A stretch of 64,000 nt of DNA from Lysinibacillus sp. FSL M8-0337 (GCF_038593855.1 NZ_CP151996.1:930001-994000), one strand, 5' to 3'. Counted from the stretch's first letter, positions 42,529 to 53,034 are shown. The notes: generated by a model not told the origin, from the letters alone. Numbers and translations: made by a program.

Positions 42529-44334
42529 ATGACAAAAAAGTCGTTGACGTTATTCGTGATATTCATAATCATGTTGTTATTAGCTGCTTGCAGTAGCAAG
42601 AATAAAGAGCAGGCAAACGAGGCGGAAGATAGCAATGATAAACCAGCCGAAACAGAAGATAACAAAGTAGATACAAGTTTGCTACCGATGGAAGTTACAA
42701 ATGAGGGGGAAGCCATTGAAGGTGGTACATTACATGTAGGGCTTGTTGCAGATTCACCATTTAAAGGCATCTTCATTGCTGAGCTCTATGAGGATGCCAC
42801 GGATGCATCCATTATGGGTTATGCATCAAATGGTCTATTTAAGGTTGATGGAGATTTTTTAATAACGGATGAGGGAATTGCCAAGTTAGATGTCGATACG
42901 GACAATAAAAAGGCAACAATCACGATTCAAGGGGATGTGAAATGGTCAGATGGCACACCGTTAACGGCTGAGGATTTAATTTATCCATATGAGATTATCG
43001 GTCATCCGGATTATGGCGGTGTACGCTATGATGATGACTTTAAAAACATTATTGGGGCAGAAGAGTACCACGATGGCAAAGCAGATACGATTTCTGGCAT
43101 TAAAAAAATAGATGATAAATCAATTGAAATTTCGTTAAAGAAAGTATCACCAGCGATTTATTCAGGAGGGGATGGCTTATGGGGCTATGCGGCACCGAAG
43201 CATCAACTCGAATCGATTGCTATAAAAGATTTAATTTCTTCTGATGCTGTACGTAAAAATCCAATTACTCTCGGTGCATTTAAATATGATCAGATTGTAA
43301 ATGGGGAGTCTGTACAGTTTGTGGCTAATGAACATTACTATAAAGGTAAACCAAAGATTGATAAGGTAGTTATTCAAGTTGTTTCAACTTCAACTATTGG
43401 TGAGGCACTGAAAGCAGGGCAATTCGATATCGCTTCAGTCCCAGCTACGCATTATGAGAATATAAAAAACTTATCGAATATAACGATATTAGGTCGTCCT
43501 GACTTATCATATGACTACCTAGGCTTTAAATTAGGGAAATACGATCAAGAAAAAGGCGAGAATGTTTATAATGAAAATGCAAAAATGAATGATCCTGATT
43601 TACGAAAAGCGATTGCTTATGCAATGGATATTGAAACGGTAACAGATAAATTTTATCAAGGCTTGCGGGTGCGTGCGAATTCATTAATTCCACCAGCATT
43701 TAAAACATACTATGATGACACGCTTGAGGGCTACCACTATAATCCTGAAAAGGCGAAACAATTACTAGATGCAGCAGGCTATAAAGATATCGATGGTGAC
43801 GGTATTCGGGAAGACAAAGAGGGCAATAAGTTTGTCATTCAATTAGCAGCAAGGGCAAACTCTGATACTGCTGAAGCAATCGTCGAGTATTATCGTCAAA
43901 ACTGGAAAGATGTAGGGCTTGATGTGCAACTAACAACAGGTCGTTTAATCGAAGTTAACAACTTCTACGATAAAGTACAAGCAGATGACCCTGAAATTGA
44001 TATGTATATCGCAGGTTGGGGTACTGGTACGAACCCATCACCAGCAGGATTGTACAGCAAAGGAGCCGCATTTAACTTTAGTCGCTACGTTTCGGATGAT
44101 TTAACGAAGCTATTAAATGATATTGACTCACAAGAGGCGTTAGATGCCACGTATCGTGCGCAAGCATTCCGTAGATGGCAAGAATATATGGCTGACAAGG
44201 CAATGGTTATTCCGATGTTATTTAGTACATCCACGATTGCGATTAATAAACGAATAAAAAGCTATAATATTGATCGTGAAACAGGTACAGAGATTCAAGA
44301 TCTTGAATTGATAGCTGATGCGCCAATAAAATAA
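42529..44334 (+). CDS. Peptide-binding lipoprotein 2 of a tandem pair (SBP family 5), operon 2
   Basis: Lipobox LAAC with Cys21. 601 residues. Long identical blocks are shared with the preceding protein (for example NPITLG, AMDIETVTDKFYQGLRVRANS, DIDGDGIRED). Start context is also similar (GGAGG then ATGACAAAAAAGT). This is a tandem duplication; the two copies may have different peptide preference. Confidence 0.92.
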   Translation: MTKKSLTLFVIFIIMLLLAACSSKNKEQANEAEDSNDKPAETEDNKVDTSLLPMEVTNEGEAIEGGTLHVGLVADSPFKGIFIAELYEDATDASIMGYASNGLFKVDGDFLITDEGIAKLDVDTDNKKATITIQGDVKWSDGTPLTAEDLIYPYEIIGHPDYGGVRYDDDFKNIIGAEEYHDGKADTISGIKKIDDKSIEISLKKVSPAIYSGGDGLWGYAAPKHQLESIAIKDLISSDAVRKNPITLGAFKYDQIVNGESVQFVANEHYYKGKPKIDKVVIQVVSTSTIGEALKAGQFDIASVPATHYENIKNLSNITILGRPDLSYDYLGFKLGKYDQEKGENVYNENAKMNDPDLRKAIAYAMDIETVTDKFYQGLRVRANSLIPPAFKTYYDDTLEGYHYNPEKAKQLLDAAGYKDIDGDGIREDKEGNKFVIQLAARANSDTAEAIVEYYRQNWKDVGLDVQLTTGRLIEVNNFYDKVQADDPEIDMYIAGWGTGTNPSPAGLYSKGAAFNFSRYVSDDLTKLLNDIDSQEALDATYRAQAFRRWQEYMADKAMVIPMLFSTSTIAINKRIKSYNIDRETGTEIQDLELIADAPIK

Positions 44335-44364
44335 GCGTAAAGAGATGTTTAAAAGAATAATCCT

Positions 44365-44410
44365 AAAAAAATGATCCATCCAATGCATAATTGCAGTGGA
44401 TGGATCATAT
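44365..44410 (-). terminator. Terminator between converging peptide operons
   Basis: ATGATCCATCCA.TGC pairs with GCA.TGGATGGATCAT. On the minus strand it is followed by TTTTTTT, so it best serves the oppABCDF operon; it may stop plus-strand transcripts too. Confidence 0.85.
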
Positions 44411-44413
44411 ATA

Positions 44414-45340
44414 TTACTTAGTGGCAACCCAAGTTTTCACAAGATCAGCAGTACCATATACATAATGTTGTTCGCCAACTTCATGGTATGTGGCGCTTTC
44501 GTCAACTTCTGTATGTTTATAAGGAATACGTTGACGACGCTTTTCTGACATAGGGTCTGGAAGCGGAATAGCTGATAATAATGATTTTGTATAAGGGTGT
44601 ACAGGATGATTGTAAATATCATCTGCTTTACCGATTTCCATAATTTTACCACGGTACATAACAGCGATACGGTCACTGATATATTTAACCATCGAAAGGT
44701 CATGGGCAATGAAAAGATACGTTAAGCCACGTTCTTTTTGTAGTTGTTTTAATAAGTTTACAACTTGCGCTTGAATCGATACGTCAAGTGCAGAGATAGG
44801 TTCATCGGCAATGATAAACTTAGGATCTAAGCTTAGCGCACGTGCGATACCGATACGTTGACGTTGACCACCAGAGAATTCATGGGCATAACGGTTAGCG
44901 TGCTCTTTGTTTAAACCAACAGCTTCAAGCAATTGGTTGATTTTTTCGCGACGTGCTTTCTTATCCTTATACAAACCGTGAATATCGAAAGCTTCCCCAA
45001 TGATTTCTCCAGCCGTCATACGCGGGTTTAACGATGCGTATGGGTCTTGGAAAATCATTTGCATTTGACGATTAAAATTCTTTAATTCATTTTTAGATTT
45101 TTTACCATGAACGTTTTCACCGTCGAAAATAATTTCGCCACCTGTAATATCATAGAGGCGAATGATTGAACGACCAGTCGTTGATTTACCACAGCCTGAT
45201 TCACCAACAAGACCAAGTGTTTCACCTTCGTAGACATCAAAACTAATACCATCAACAGCTTTAATAGGGTTGCTTGGTGAACCGAAATATTGTTTTACGT
45301 TTTTAACTTCAAGAATTTTTTTTGCACCCGTTTTAGTCAT
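44414..45340 (-). CDS. oppF: OppF, oligopeptide transporter ATP-binding protein, operon 3
   Basis: The ATG at 45340 follows GGAGGAAG; the frame is open further upstream inside oppD but without a ribosome site. Walker A GESGCGKS at residues 46-53, signature FSGGQRQRIGIARAL, Walker B FIIADEPISALDVSIQ. 308 residues. The C-terminal Cys motif of operon 1 is absent; instead the protein ends with a Tyr/His-rich tail. It overlaps oppD by 8 bp. Confidence 0.93.
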   Translation of the reverse strand: MTKTGAKKILEVKNVKQYFGSPSNPIKAVDGISFDVYEGETLGLVGESGCGKSTTGRSIIRLYDITGGEIIFDGENVHGKKSKNELKNFNRQMQMIFQDPYASLNPRMTAGEIIGEAFDIHGLYKDKKARREKINQLLEAVGLNKEHANRYAHEFSGGQRQRIGIARALSLDPKFIIADEPISALDVSIQAQVVNLLKQLQKERGLTYLFIAHDLSMVKYISDRIAVMYRGKIMEIGKADDIYNHPVHPYTKSLLSAIPLPDPMSEKRRQRIPYKHTEVDESATYHEVGEQHYVYGTADLVKTWVATK

Positions 45341-46388
45341 TGAATTCTTCCTCCTTCGCAATAAAGCCTTCAATACGTTTAGCAACCGCATCTGGAAGTG
45401 GAATTTTTGGCGCGTCAGGATGCAACAACCAAGTTTTTGCATAGTGTGTGTCGCTTACTTTGAACATTGGTGGCTCTTGCTCATAGTCAATGGCCATTGC
45501 AAATTCATTACGAGCAGCAAACGCATCACCTTTTGGAGGATTTGTAAGATCCGGTGGTGAACCAGGAATCGTACGTAATAGCTCGTCCTCATTACTATCT
45601 AAATCAGGCATAGAACCAAGTAATCCCCAAGTATAAGGATGTTTTGGATTATAGAAAATATCATCTACTGTTCCGTATTCAACGATTTGACCAGCGTACA
45701 TAACGGCTACACGGTCAGCAACGTTAGCCACAACACCAAGGTCGTGGGTAATGAAAATGATAGATGTTTTAGAATTCTTTTGGATTTCTTTCATTAATTC
45801 TAAAATTTGTGCTTGAATAGTTACGTCTAATGCTGTTGTAGGCTCATCGGCAATTAACAACTTCGGATCTGCCGCAAGTGCAATAGCGATTACAACACGT
45901 TGGCGCATCCCGCCTGAAAATTCATGTGGATATTGGTTATAACGTTTTTCAGGGAATGGAATACCTACTTGCGTTAAAAGTTCAATCGCGCGTTTTTTCG
46001 CCGCATCTTTTGAAACTTTTTTATGTTGTAAAATTACTTCAGTAATTTGACGTCCGACCTTCATCGTTGGGTTCAAACTTGTCATCGGATCTTGGAAAAT
46101 CATAGCAATTTCATTTCCGCGCACTTTTGACATTTCTTTTTCACTAAGTGGAATTAAATCACGGCCATTGAATAAAATTTGTCCTGACTCATAAATACCA
46201 GGTGGCTGTGGAATTAATTTCATTAAGGCGTTACTCGTAACACTCTTACCAGAACCAGATTCACCAACGATCGCTAGCGTTTCACCTTCTTTTAAATCGA
46301 AGTTTACACCACGAACAGCATGGACAAGTCCAGCATAAGTTTTAAAGTTAATTTTTAAATCTTTTACTTCTAAAATTGTTTTACTCAT
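45333..46388 (-). CDS. oppD: OppD, oligopeptide transporter ATP-binding protein, operon 3
   Basis: The ATG at 46388 was chosen because the in-frame GTG at 46397 lies inside the ribosome site AAGGAGGTGG. Walker A GESGSGKS at 42-49, signature [15 protein letters not shown] and Walker B LLIADEPT. The C-terminus [20 protein letters not shown] is the cysteine-free form found in Gram-positive OppD. 351 residues. Confidence 0.93.
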   Translation of the reverse strand: MSKTILEVKDLKINFKTYAGLVHAVRGVNFDLKEGETLAIVGESGSGKSVTSNALMKLIPQPPGIYESGQILFNGRDLIPLSEKEMSKVRGNEIAMIFQDPMTSLNPTMKVGRQITEVILQHKKVSKDAAKKRAIELLTQVGIPFPEKRYNQYPHEFSGGMRQRVVIAIALAADPKLLIADEPTTALDVTIQAQILELMKEIQKNSKTSIIFITHDLGVVANVADRVAVMYAGQIVEYGTVDDIFYNPKHPYTWGLLGSMPDLDSNEDELLRTIPGSPPDLTNPPKGDAFAARNEFAMAIDYEQEPPMFKVSDTHYAKTWLLHPDAPKIPLPDAVAKRIEGFIAKEEEFND

Positions 46389-46401
46389 TTCGGCCACCTC
46401 C

Positions 46402-47322
46402 TTATTTACGTAGTTTTGGATCTAGTGCATCTCGTAAGCCATCACCAATAGCATTAAACGCAAAGATTGTTAGCGAGATAAATACTGCTGGGAAAATTAA
46501 GCGCCACGGAGCGTTAGCAATCGCTTTATTTCCGTCAGATGCCATTGTACCCCATGAAGCGTGTGGAGCAGGGACACCAAGTCCAAGGTAACTTAAGAAC
46601 GATTCCGTGAAAATAGCAGATGGAATTGTTAATGTCATTGTTACTAAAATCGCACCAAGCGCATTTGGAATTAAATGTTTTAAAATTAAATGCCCTGTGC
46701 TAGCACCTAAAGTACGTGCAGCAAGTACATATTCTTGATTTTTAATCGATAATACTTCACCACGGACGATACGAGCCATGTTAATCCAGCCTGTAATCGA
46801 AAGGGCGATAATCATAGGGAATAAACCTGGTTGTAAAACAACTAATAATACGATTACGACTAATAGGTAAGGAACCGCAGTTAATACGTCGGCAATACGC
46901 ATCATAATATTATCAACGCGACCACCAGCTAAACCTGAAATACTTCCCCAAAGAACGCCGATAATTAAGTCAATAACCGCCGCTGTAATACCGATAAATA
47001 AGGAAATACGAGCACCTGCCCAAATACGTACGAAAATATCACGCCCTAAATCATCTGTCCCAAACCAAAATTCTGCAGATGGTGGGGAGTTGAAAACACC
47101 AAGTTGATCGCTGTATTTATATTGTGAAAGCATCGGTGCAAAAATCGCCATTAAAATAATGATGATTAAAGTGACTAAACCAAAAATCGCCATCTTGTTA
47201 TGTGAAAAACGAATAAATACTTCCTTCCAGAAGGAAACGGATTTATCAGCTAATTTATCAGTTGCTTCATGATTTCCACCGACAATTTTAAACATATCTT
47301 TGTTAATCGGTTGTTGCGTCAT
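46402..47322 (-). CDS. oppC: OppC, oligopeptide transporter permease, operon 3
   Basis: 306 residues, about six helices. The N-terminus SFWKEVFIRFSHNKMAIFGLVTLIIIILMA, FGTDDLGRDIFVRIWAGARISL and the EAA loop (EYVLAARTLGASTGHLILKHLIPN) are OppC hallmarks. It ends LRDALDPKLRK. Its start overlaps the oppB stop by one base. Confidence 0.94.
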   Translation of the reverse strand: MTQQPINKDMFKIVGGNHEATDKLADKSVSFWKEVFIRFSHNKMAIFGLVTLIIIILMAIFAPMLSQYKYSDQLGVFNSPPSAEFWFGTDDLGRDIFVRIWAGARISLFIGITAAVIDLIIGVLWGSISGLAGGRVDNIMMRIADVLTAVPYLLVVIVLLVVLQPGLFPMIIALSITGWINMARIVRGEVLSIKNQEYVLAARTLGASTGHLILKHLIPNALGAILVTMTLTIPSAIFTESFLSYLGLGVPAPHASWGTMASDGNKAIANAPWRLIFPAVFISLTIFAFNAIGDGLRDALDPKLRK

Positions 47323-48251
47323 TACTTTTTCGCTCCCTTCAACTTAATTCGCGGATCAATAAAGCTATATAAAATATCGACAATTAATACCGCAAATAAA
47401 AGGATGATTGAATAGAACACTGTCGTTCCCATGATAACTGTGTAATCACGGTTTGTAATACTTTGTACAAAGTGTTTACCTAGACCAGGGATTGCGAATA
47501 TATTTTCAACGATAAAACTACCTGTTACAACACCAGCTGTTAATGGACCAAGGTACGTGATAACTGGTAGAAGGGCATTACGTAAAGTATGGCGGAAAAC
47601 GACTGTCCATTTGCCAATCCCTTTCGCACGAGCCATTTTTACATAATCACTGCTGTTTTGTTCAAGCATACTGGAACGTGTTAGTTTAGCGATAAAGCCC
47701 ATATGTGAGAACGCAATAGCAAGGGCAGGTAAGATACTATAAACGAAGCCTTTCCATCCACTAACAGGGAACCAGCCTAATTTATAAGCTAAGAAATACT
47801 GCATTAAGCCTGCCAAAATAAACGATGGTACCGATATTCCGAGCACCGCAAAGGACGTTGCCAAATAATCCGGCCACTTATTATGATAAAGCGCTGAAAC
47901 TACGCCTATTAATACACCGAATCCAACCGCCAATAGCATAGCTTCAATCCCAAGAGTTAACGAAACAGGGAAGCTCTCATTAATCATGTCATTTGTAGAA
48001 CGCGCTTTATACTTCATAGACTCACCGAAATTAAATGAGGCCGTATCGATTAAATAATCTTTATATTGAATATACCAAGGGTTATTTAATCCATACGTTT
48101 CGTTTAACTTTTCCTCGATTTGCGGAGGGAAATTACGTTCACTTGCAAAAGGACTACCTGGAGCAAGACGCATTAAGAAAAACGTAGCCGTTACGATGAC
48201 GAAAAGCGCGAGAAGTATATACATCAGCCTTTTCAAAATATAATTAATCAC
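47322..48251 (-). CDS. oppB: OppB, oligopeptide transporter permease, operon 3
   Basis: 309 residues. YILKRLMYILLALFVIVTATFFLMRLAPGSPF at the N-terminus and the EAA loop (DYVKMARAKGIGKWTVVFRHTLRN) are typical. It ends FIDPRIKLKGAKK. The ATG follows AAGGAGGAG. It lies downstream of a hairpin after oppA. Confidence 0.94.
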   Translation of the reverse strand: MINYILKRLMYILLALFVIVTATFFLMRLAPGSPFASERNFPPQIEEKLNETYGLNNPWYIQYKDYLIDTASFNFGESMKYKARSTNDMINESFPVSLTLGIEAMLLAVGFGVLIGVVSALYHNKWPDYLATSFAVLGISVPSFILAGLMQYFLAYKLGWFPVSGWKGFVYSILPALAIAFSHMGFIAKLTRSSMLEQNSSDYVKMARAKGIGKWTVVFRHTLRNALLPVITYLGPLTAGVVTGSFIVENIFAIPGLGKHFVQSITNRDYTVIMGTTVFYSIILLFAVLIVDILYSFIDPRIKLKGAKK

Positions 48252-48307
48252 ATAAAACTCCTCCTTCTATTTGTCAATTTTCTGACAAATATATGCCTTC
48301 GTATTTT

Positions 48308-48351
48308 AAAAAGAGCTGACTCGCGCCGAAGTGGCTTCGAGGCAGCTCTTC
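48308..48351 (-). terminator. Hairpin between oppA and oppB
   Basis: On the minus strand AAGAGCTG..CCTCGAAG pairs with CTTCGG..CGAG..CAGCTCTT, followed by TTTAAAA. It is probably a partial terminator, setting more oppA than permease mRNA. Confidence 0.75.
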
Positions 48352-48380
48352 GCTGTAGAGCTTAAAAAATATTATTTAGA

Positions 48381-50036
48381 TTATTTAGCGTCTAAATCAA
48401 CGTTTTTAAGTTGGATGATACCAAGTCTATCTGGTCCCATGTTTTTAACATACTTTTGTTTTACTGAAAGGTTTGTGTAGTAGTAGATTGGTGCAACTGG
48501 GAATTCTGAAACTGCGACAGCTTCAGCTTCTTTTAATAGCTCAAGACGTTTCGCTGTATCAACTTCAGCAATTGCTTGTTTTAACAATTCTTTGTACTTT
48601 GGATTTTCCCAACCAGTATCGTTGTTACCGTTTTTAGCAGTATCAAACATTTCTAAGAATGTGTAAGGATCGTTGTAGTCTGCAATCCAGCCCATACGAC
48701 CAATTTGATAGTCAAGAACGTTAAGTTTTTCTAAGTAAACTTGCCATTCAGAGTTATCAAGACTTACAGTAATACCAAGGTTTTTGCTCCATCCTTCTTG
48801 GATGTATTGAGCGATAGCAGCATGTCCTTCACTTGTATTGAATGATAAGTTAAGTTTGATATCTTTCGCGTCTTTAATACCAAGTTCTTTCATACCAGCT
48901 TCAAGTGCTGCTTTAGCACCTTCAACATCGTTATCTTTGTAGTAACCGCGGTCTTTTTCAAAACCACTGATTGCAGATGGAACCATACCTAATGCAGGTT
49001 TTTGTTCACCTTTAGTTACGTTGTCAATTAAGCCTTGACGGTCGATTGCTAATGTCAACGCTTTACGAATGTTAGCGTTTCCAGTAATTTTATCAGTTGT
49101 GTTAAATTTGTACCAATAGATTGCTGCATGGTCATCGATATTTAATGACTTGTCAGCTTTGAATCCATCAATAGCATCAAGCGCTACTGTTTGGTATGGA
49201 GAACCTAAGTAATCAATTTCTTTATTTTTGAACATTGTTACAGCAGTTGCTTCGTTTTCAACCATACCGATGTTTACTGTATTAAGTGCTACATTTGCAG
49301 CATCCCAGTAACCTTCGTTTTTCTTAAGCACGATTGAATCACTGTGTTTCCAAGTATCTAATGTGAAAGGTCCGTTTGTTACGTAGTTTTCACCAGCTTC
49401 AGCGTACCAATCTTCTTTACCTTCAACCACTTTTTGGTTGACTGGTGAGTAAGTTTTGAATGCAGTTAACTCTAAGAAGTAAGGTGTTGGGTTAGTTAAA
49501 GTAACAACTAATGTTTTGTCATCTTCAGCTTTAATACCTACTTCATCAACTGTACCTTCAGCATTGTTGTATTCGTAAGCACCTTTAATTGGGTAGAATA
49601 CAGAAGCATATTCAGATAGGTTTTCTGGATTTAAAGCCCATTTCCAAGCATATTCGAAGTCGCCAGCAACTACTGGATCTCCGTTTGTCCATTTTGCATC
49701 ACGTAAGTGGAATGTGTAAGTTAAACCATCTTCACTTACATCCCATTTCTCAGCCATAGCTGGCTGTGGTTGTCCTTCAGCGTCTGAACGAGTTAGACCT
49801 TCAAATACGTTAATTAAGATCGCACTAGATGTAGAATCTGTTGCAAGTTGTGGGTGTAAAGATGGTGGCTCAGAAGGTATTACTAAGTTCAGCTCTTTTG
49901 CTGTTTCTGATGAACCAGAATCTTTTTTATCGTCTTTTGCTTTGTCAGACGAATCTCCACCAAAGCCACATGCAGCAAGTACTAATGAAAATACTGCAAG
50001 GACAGTTAGTAATAAAAACTTTTTGTTCTTATTCAT
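48381..50036 (-). CDS. oppA: OppA, oligopeptide-binding lipoprotein, operon 3
   Basis: The signal peptide ends in lipobox LAAC with Cys23. LNLVIPSEPPSLHPQLATDSTSS at the mature N-terminus and WDVSEDGLTYTFHLRDAKWTNGDPV are diagnostic for the OppA/DppE group. 551 residues. The ATG follows AAGGGGGA. It differs clearly from the binding proteins of operons 1 and 2, and this operon has the classical A-B-C-D-F order. Confidence 0.95.
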   Translation of the reverse strand: MNKNKKFLLLTVLAVFSLVLAACGFGGDSSDKAKDDKKDSGSSETAKELNLVIPSEPPSLHPQLATDSTSSAILINVFEGLTRSDAEGQPQPAMAEKWDVSEDGLTYTFHLRDAKWTNGDPVVAGDFEYAWKWALNPENLSEYASVFYPIKGAYEYNNAEGTVDEVGIKAEDDKTLVVTLTNPTPYFLELTAFKTYSPVNQKVVEGKEDWYAEAGENYVTNGPFTLDTWKHSDSIVLKKNEGYWDAANVALNTVNIGMVENEATAVTMFKNKEIDYLGSPYQTVALDAIDGFKADKSLNIDDHAAIYWYKFNTTDKITGNANIRKALTLAIDRQGLIDNVTKGEQKPALGMVPSAISGFEKDRGYYKDNDVEGAKAALEAGMKELGIKDAKDIKLNLSFNTSEGHAAIAQYIQEGWSKNLGITVSLDNSEWQVYLEKLNVLDYQIGRMGWIADYNDPYTFLEMFDTAKNGNNDTGWENPKYKELLKQAIAEVDTAKRLELLKEAEAVAVSEFPVAPIYYYTNLSVKQKYVKNMGPDRLGIIQLKNVDLDAK

Positions 50037-50084
50037 GTGAATCCCCCTTATACAATTTTTAAGCCTTTTGTGAAGCTCCTATTT

Positions 50085-50112
50085 AATATACCAAAAAAGT
50101 CATTGTGCACAA
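50085..50112 (-). promoter_or_regulatory. Candidate oppA promoter
   Basis: On the minus strand TTGTGC (50112-50107) and TATATT (50090-50085) are 16 bp apart, about 50 bp before the ATG. Confidence 0.5.
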
Positions 50113-50814
50113 AATAAAAAAGATTCAAATTTATATAGTATTATCTGACATTTACAAGAATAATAATTTTCTTCTGTTTATCACTTTAGAGTACAAAAGT
50201 GTTTAAATAATGAGAATTTGATTTAAAATAGCTAAAAATATCAAAAATGAAACAAAATCAAAAAAATGATTTACTATACGGAAAATTCCTATTTTTTTGA
50301 TAATATTATCACGAAATAAAAAATGATTCTAAAGTCATAGATGTTCTACCTTGAAGAATTTTTATAGTTTTGTAGAAAATCATTGTAAAACTAAGTGAAT
50401 ATGATTTTTTATTAGGTAATTTTTTGCAGTTTCTAATCTGAAAATAGGAATAATACTATCTATAAATGATATATAAAAATTTTGTTTTGTATTTATCTAG
50501 TATTTAGCTTTGGGAGAGAAAAAAAGGGAAAATGAGAGAAATTTGGTTGATTTAACATGACTTTTTATGTTGTTTATAGGCGGATTTTAGCGCAAGGAAG
50601 TAGTTTAATATTTTTTTAAAATAATTCATTTACCTTTATAATGGGTTTTTTTCATATAAAATGGGGTGTGTTTTTTAATTAAAAATAGATTTTTGTTTTT
50701 GCGGGTTCTTCTTTTCGACAGAAATCAACAAAGTCAGCTATATTTTGTATAAAAATGATTTCATGTCAAAATATATCGCTTTTTCAATCAGTTTATCCAA
50801 TTATTTCTAAAAAA
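50113..50814. other. AT-rich intergenic stretch between oppA and the chemoreceptor gene
   Basis: About 700 bp, with no gene seen on either strand. A CodY-like sequence at 50139-50153 has four mismatches and is not called. Such a long leader is similar to those of operons 1 and 2. Confidence 0.6.
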
Positions 50815-50879
50815 ATCATATAAAAAAACACTCTAGGATGAACGCTGTCTCGTTTTCAGCGTTTACCTAGAATGTTTAC
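50815..50879 (-). terminator. Terminator of the chemoreceptor gene
   Basis: On the minus strand AAACATTCTAGG..AACGCTG pairs with CAGCGTT..CCTAGAGTGTTT and ends in TTTTTTT. Confidence 0.85.
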
Positions 50880-50887
50880 TTGTTGTT

Positions 50888-52573
50888 TTATAACTTAAAT
50901 TGGTGAATCTGATTTTGCAACTCTAATGATTTCTCGCTTAATTCTGTGGCAACGAAGTTTACTTGTTGAATTGTAGCTGCTTGTTCTTTCATTGCTTCGG
51001 CAATAATCTTTGTATTATCCGCACTTGCTGAAGCGCCGTAAGCAATTTCAGCAACTGATGCGGCTACTTGTTCAGCGCTGGCAGATATTTCTTCTGATGT
51101 TGCTGAAATATCTTCAATTTGATCGGACATCGTCGTAATTGCTTGAACAATGGATTCGAAAGCAATGCCTGCTTCTCCAATCATTTTAACACCATCATTT
51201 ACAGAGTGAAGACCGTCGACTACTGCTTTTTCTACATTTTTTGTATCTTGCTGAATATCTTGTGTTAAAACGACAATTTTATTAGCGGATTGTTTTGATT
51301 CTTCGGCTAGCTTGCGCACCTCATCTGCTACAACAGCAAAGCCTTTCCCGTGTTCACCTGCGCGTGCTGCTTCGATAGCGGCATTTAGAGCGAGCAGGTT
51401 GGTTTGATCTGTAATTGCTGTAATAACTTCCGTAATATTGCTGATTTCTACTGATTGTTTACTTAGTTTTTGAACGAGTGTGTTAATAAGTTGAGTAGAA
51501 TCATTGATTACATTCATTTGCTGTTGGGCTTCTTCTATTATATTGTTGCCTGTATTGGCCGTTTCTGATGTGGCGATGGCGCTATGGTGAAGCTGTTGTG
51601 TTGCTTCTGCAATACGTTGTACACCTGTAGCTGTTTCATCCATGGCGGCAGCACTTTCCTTTGCAGCAATTGTTGCGGTTTCGGCCGCGGCGGCGGTTTC
51701 ATTAATGCGTGAAGATACTTCTTCTGTTGTAGCAGAAACTTCTTCAGTAGAGGCCGTTAACTCCTCGGCTGCGCCTGTTAAATGTTCTGAGTTATTTTGA
51801 ATATGTGTCATTAAACTACTTAAGTTACTTTTCATCGTATTAAAGGCTATCGCTAGTTGTCCAATTTCATCTTTGGAGTGATTGGTAATATCTTGATGAT
51901 ATAATTCACCGTTTGCAATGTTGTTGGCAGCGGCTACAACAGATTTTAAAGGGCTAGTAACTTTGCGATGTACATAAAGCATTAGGAATATGCCAAGTGC
52001 TACACCAATAATAATCGCTATAATCGAAATGATTTGTGAATTTTTTACTGCTTCTTTAGATTCTGCTGTAATATTCTCTAGCTGTGTTTTTTGGTAATCG
52101 ACAACTTTATTTGATACTTCTAGTAGTCCTCGATTTGCTTGTTGTGCATCACTATTGACTATTTTTAATGCCTCATCTAATTTTCCCTCATCATGTAAAG
52201 CTAAAGCACGATCAGCTGCTTTGTTAAAAGCATCGTTATATGTAATAAGCTCTTTGGCATATTCAACCATTTCGGGCGAATCTGCTTTTTTTGCAATTTC
52301 GGCAACGTGCTCATCTAACAATCCAGCGTGTTTAATTAAACTATCCTTATTACTTGCTGTATCTTCTATAAACATTGCGCGAATAAAAAGACCTTGCATT
52401 GCCATTTCAAATTGAATACTATCTGACAGTTCTACTTGGGAAACGCGGTCTTCTAATGCAGCTTCAACTTTCTTCTCAATATTGGAAAATTGGTTGAACA
52501 AAATAAGCAAAGACATAAATAAGATCAAAATAATTGAGAAAAAACCGAAGCTTAATTTTTTGCCAACAGACAT
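50888..52573 (-). CDS. Methyl-accepting chemotaxis protein
   Basis: A membrane chemoreceptor, 561 residues. TM1 is at about 8-28 and TM2 about 185-205; the extracytoplasmic part between is about 155 residues, mostly helical, like a four-helix-bundle sensor. A HAMP domain (about 205-260) leads to the signalling hairpin with the invariant tip [21 protein letters not shown]. No ligand can be named. A location beside peptide importers may be incidental. The ATG at 52573 follows AAAGGGCG. Confidence 0.93.
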   Translation of the reverse strand: MSVGKKLSFGFFSIILILFMSLLILFNQFSNIEKKVEAALEDRVSQVELSDSIQFEMAMQGLFIRAMFIEDTASNKDSLIKHAGLLDEHVAEIAKKADSPEMVEYAKELITYNDAFNKAADRALALHDEGKLDEALKIVNSDAQQANRGLLEVSNKVVDYQKTQLENITAESKEAVKNSQIISIIAIIIGVALGIFLMLYVHRKVTSPLKSVVAAANNIANGELYHQDITNHSKDEIGQLAIAFNTMKSNLSSLMTHIQNNSEHLTGAAEELTASTEEVSATTEEVSSRINETAAAAETATIAAKESAAAMDETATGVQRIAEATQQLHHSAIATSETANTGNNIIEEAQQQMNVINDSTQLINTLVQKLSKQSVEISNITEVITAITDQTNLLALNAAIEAARAGEHGKGFAVVADEVRKLAEESKQSANKIVVLTQDIQQDTKNVEKAVVDGLHSVNDGVKMIGEAGIAFESIVQAITTMSDQIEDISATSEEISASAEQVAASVAEIAYGASASADNTKIIAEAMKEQAATIQQVNFVATELSEKSLELQNQIHQFKL

Positions 52574-52617
52574 AGTAATACGCCCTTTCTAAATTGCTTT
52601 AAAATTTTTTATAGTTA

Positions 52618-52647
52618 AATTAAGACATCGTAGAAGCGAGAAGTCAA
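52618..52647 (-). promoter_or_regulatory. Possible chemoreceptor promoter
   Basis: On the minus strand TTGACT (52647-52642) and TTAATT (52623-52618) have 18-bp spacing. No clear sigma-D (TAAA / GCCGATAT) match was seen. Confidence 0.35.
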
Positions 52648-52649
52648 TA

Positions 52650-53030
52650 ACCGGAGATAGAAACAGTTCAGAATATTCATGCTAAAAATCTTTTTATTTT
52701 AGGATAGGGCACATTGCCTGTGAAAATTGAAATGGACACAAATTTTTATCGTTATATAGTACGGATTGCTGAGAATACTTTTGAATATGAAAGATGCTAT
52801 GTGATGATGATAAGGGTAAATTTGACGAAAATAGAAAAAACATATATAAGGTGATTATATTTTAAATTAAAACTATTTTTCTCATTTTCCCGTAACAGAT
52901 ATGATACGGAAAAAATTATGCGTTGTACTAATCCCTAAAGAAAAAATCCCTGCTGTTTTAGAAAAATTTATGTTTGCCATGAAAGAACAGAAAGACAACA
53001 AATTATTTGTTCACTCTGAGTTATATATAT
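52650..53030. other. AT-rich intergenic stretch before IS630 remnant
   Basis: No convincing gene. An open frame beginning at 52901 runs into the transposase remnant and is treated as decay, not as a gene. Confidence 0.5.
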
Positions 53031-53034
53031 ATTA

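Noticed and set aside
31944-44334. Dockerin or true EF-hand in the binding proteins
   Set aside because: The DxDGDG loop is single and occurs commonly in this binding-protein family; no second hand or duplicated segment was seen.
50139-50153. CodY box before oppA
   Set aside because: Four mismatches in 15 in very AT-rich DNA, and placed upstream of the promoter rather than over the start as in operons 1 and 2.
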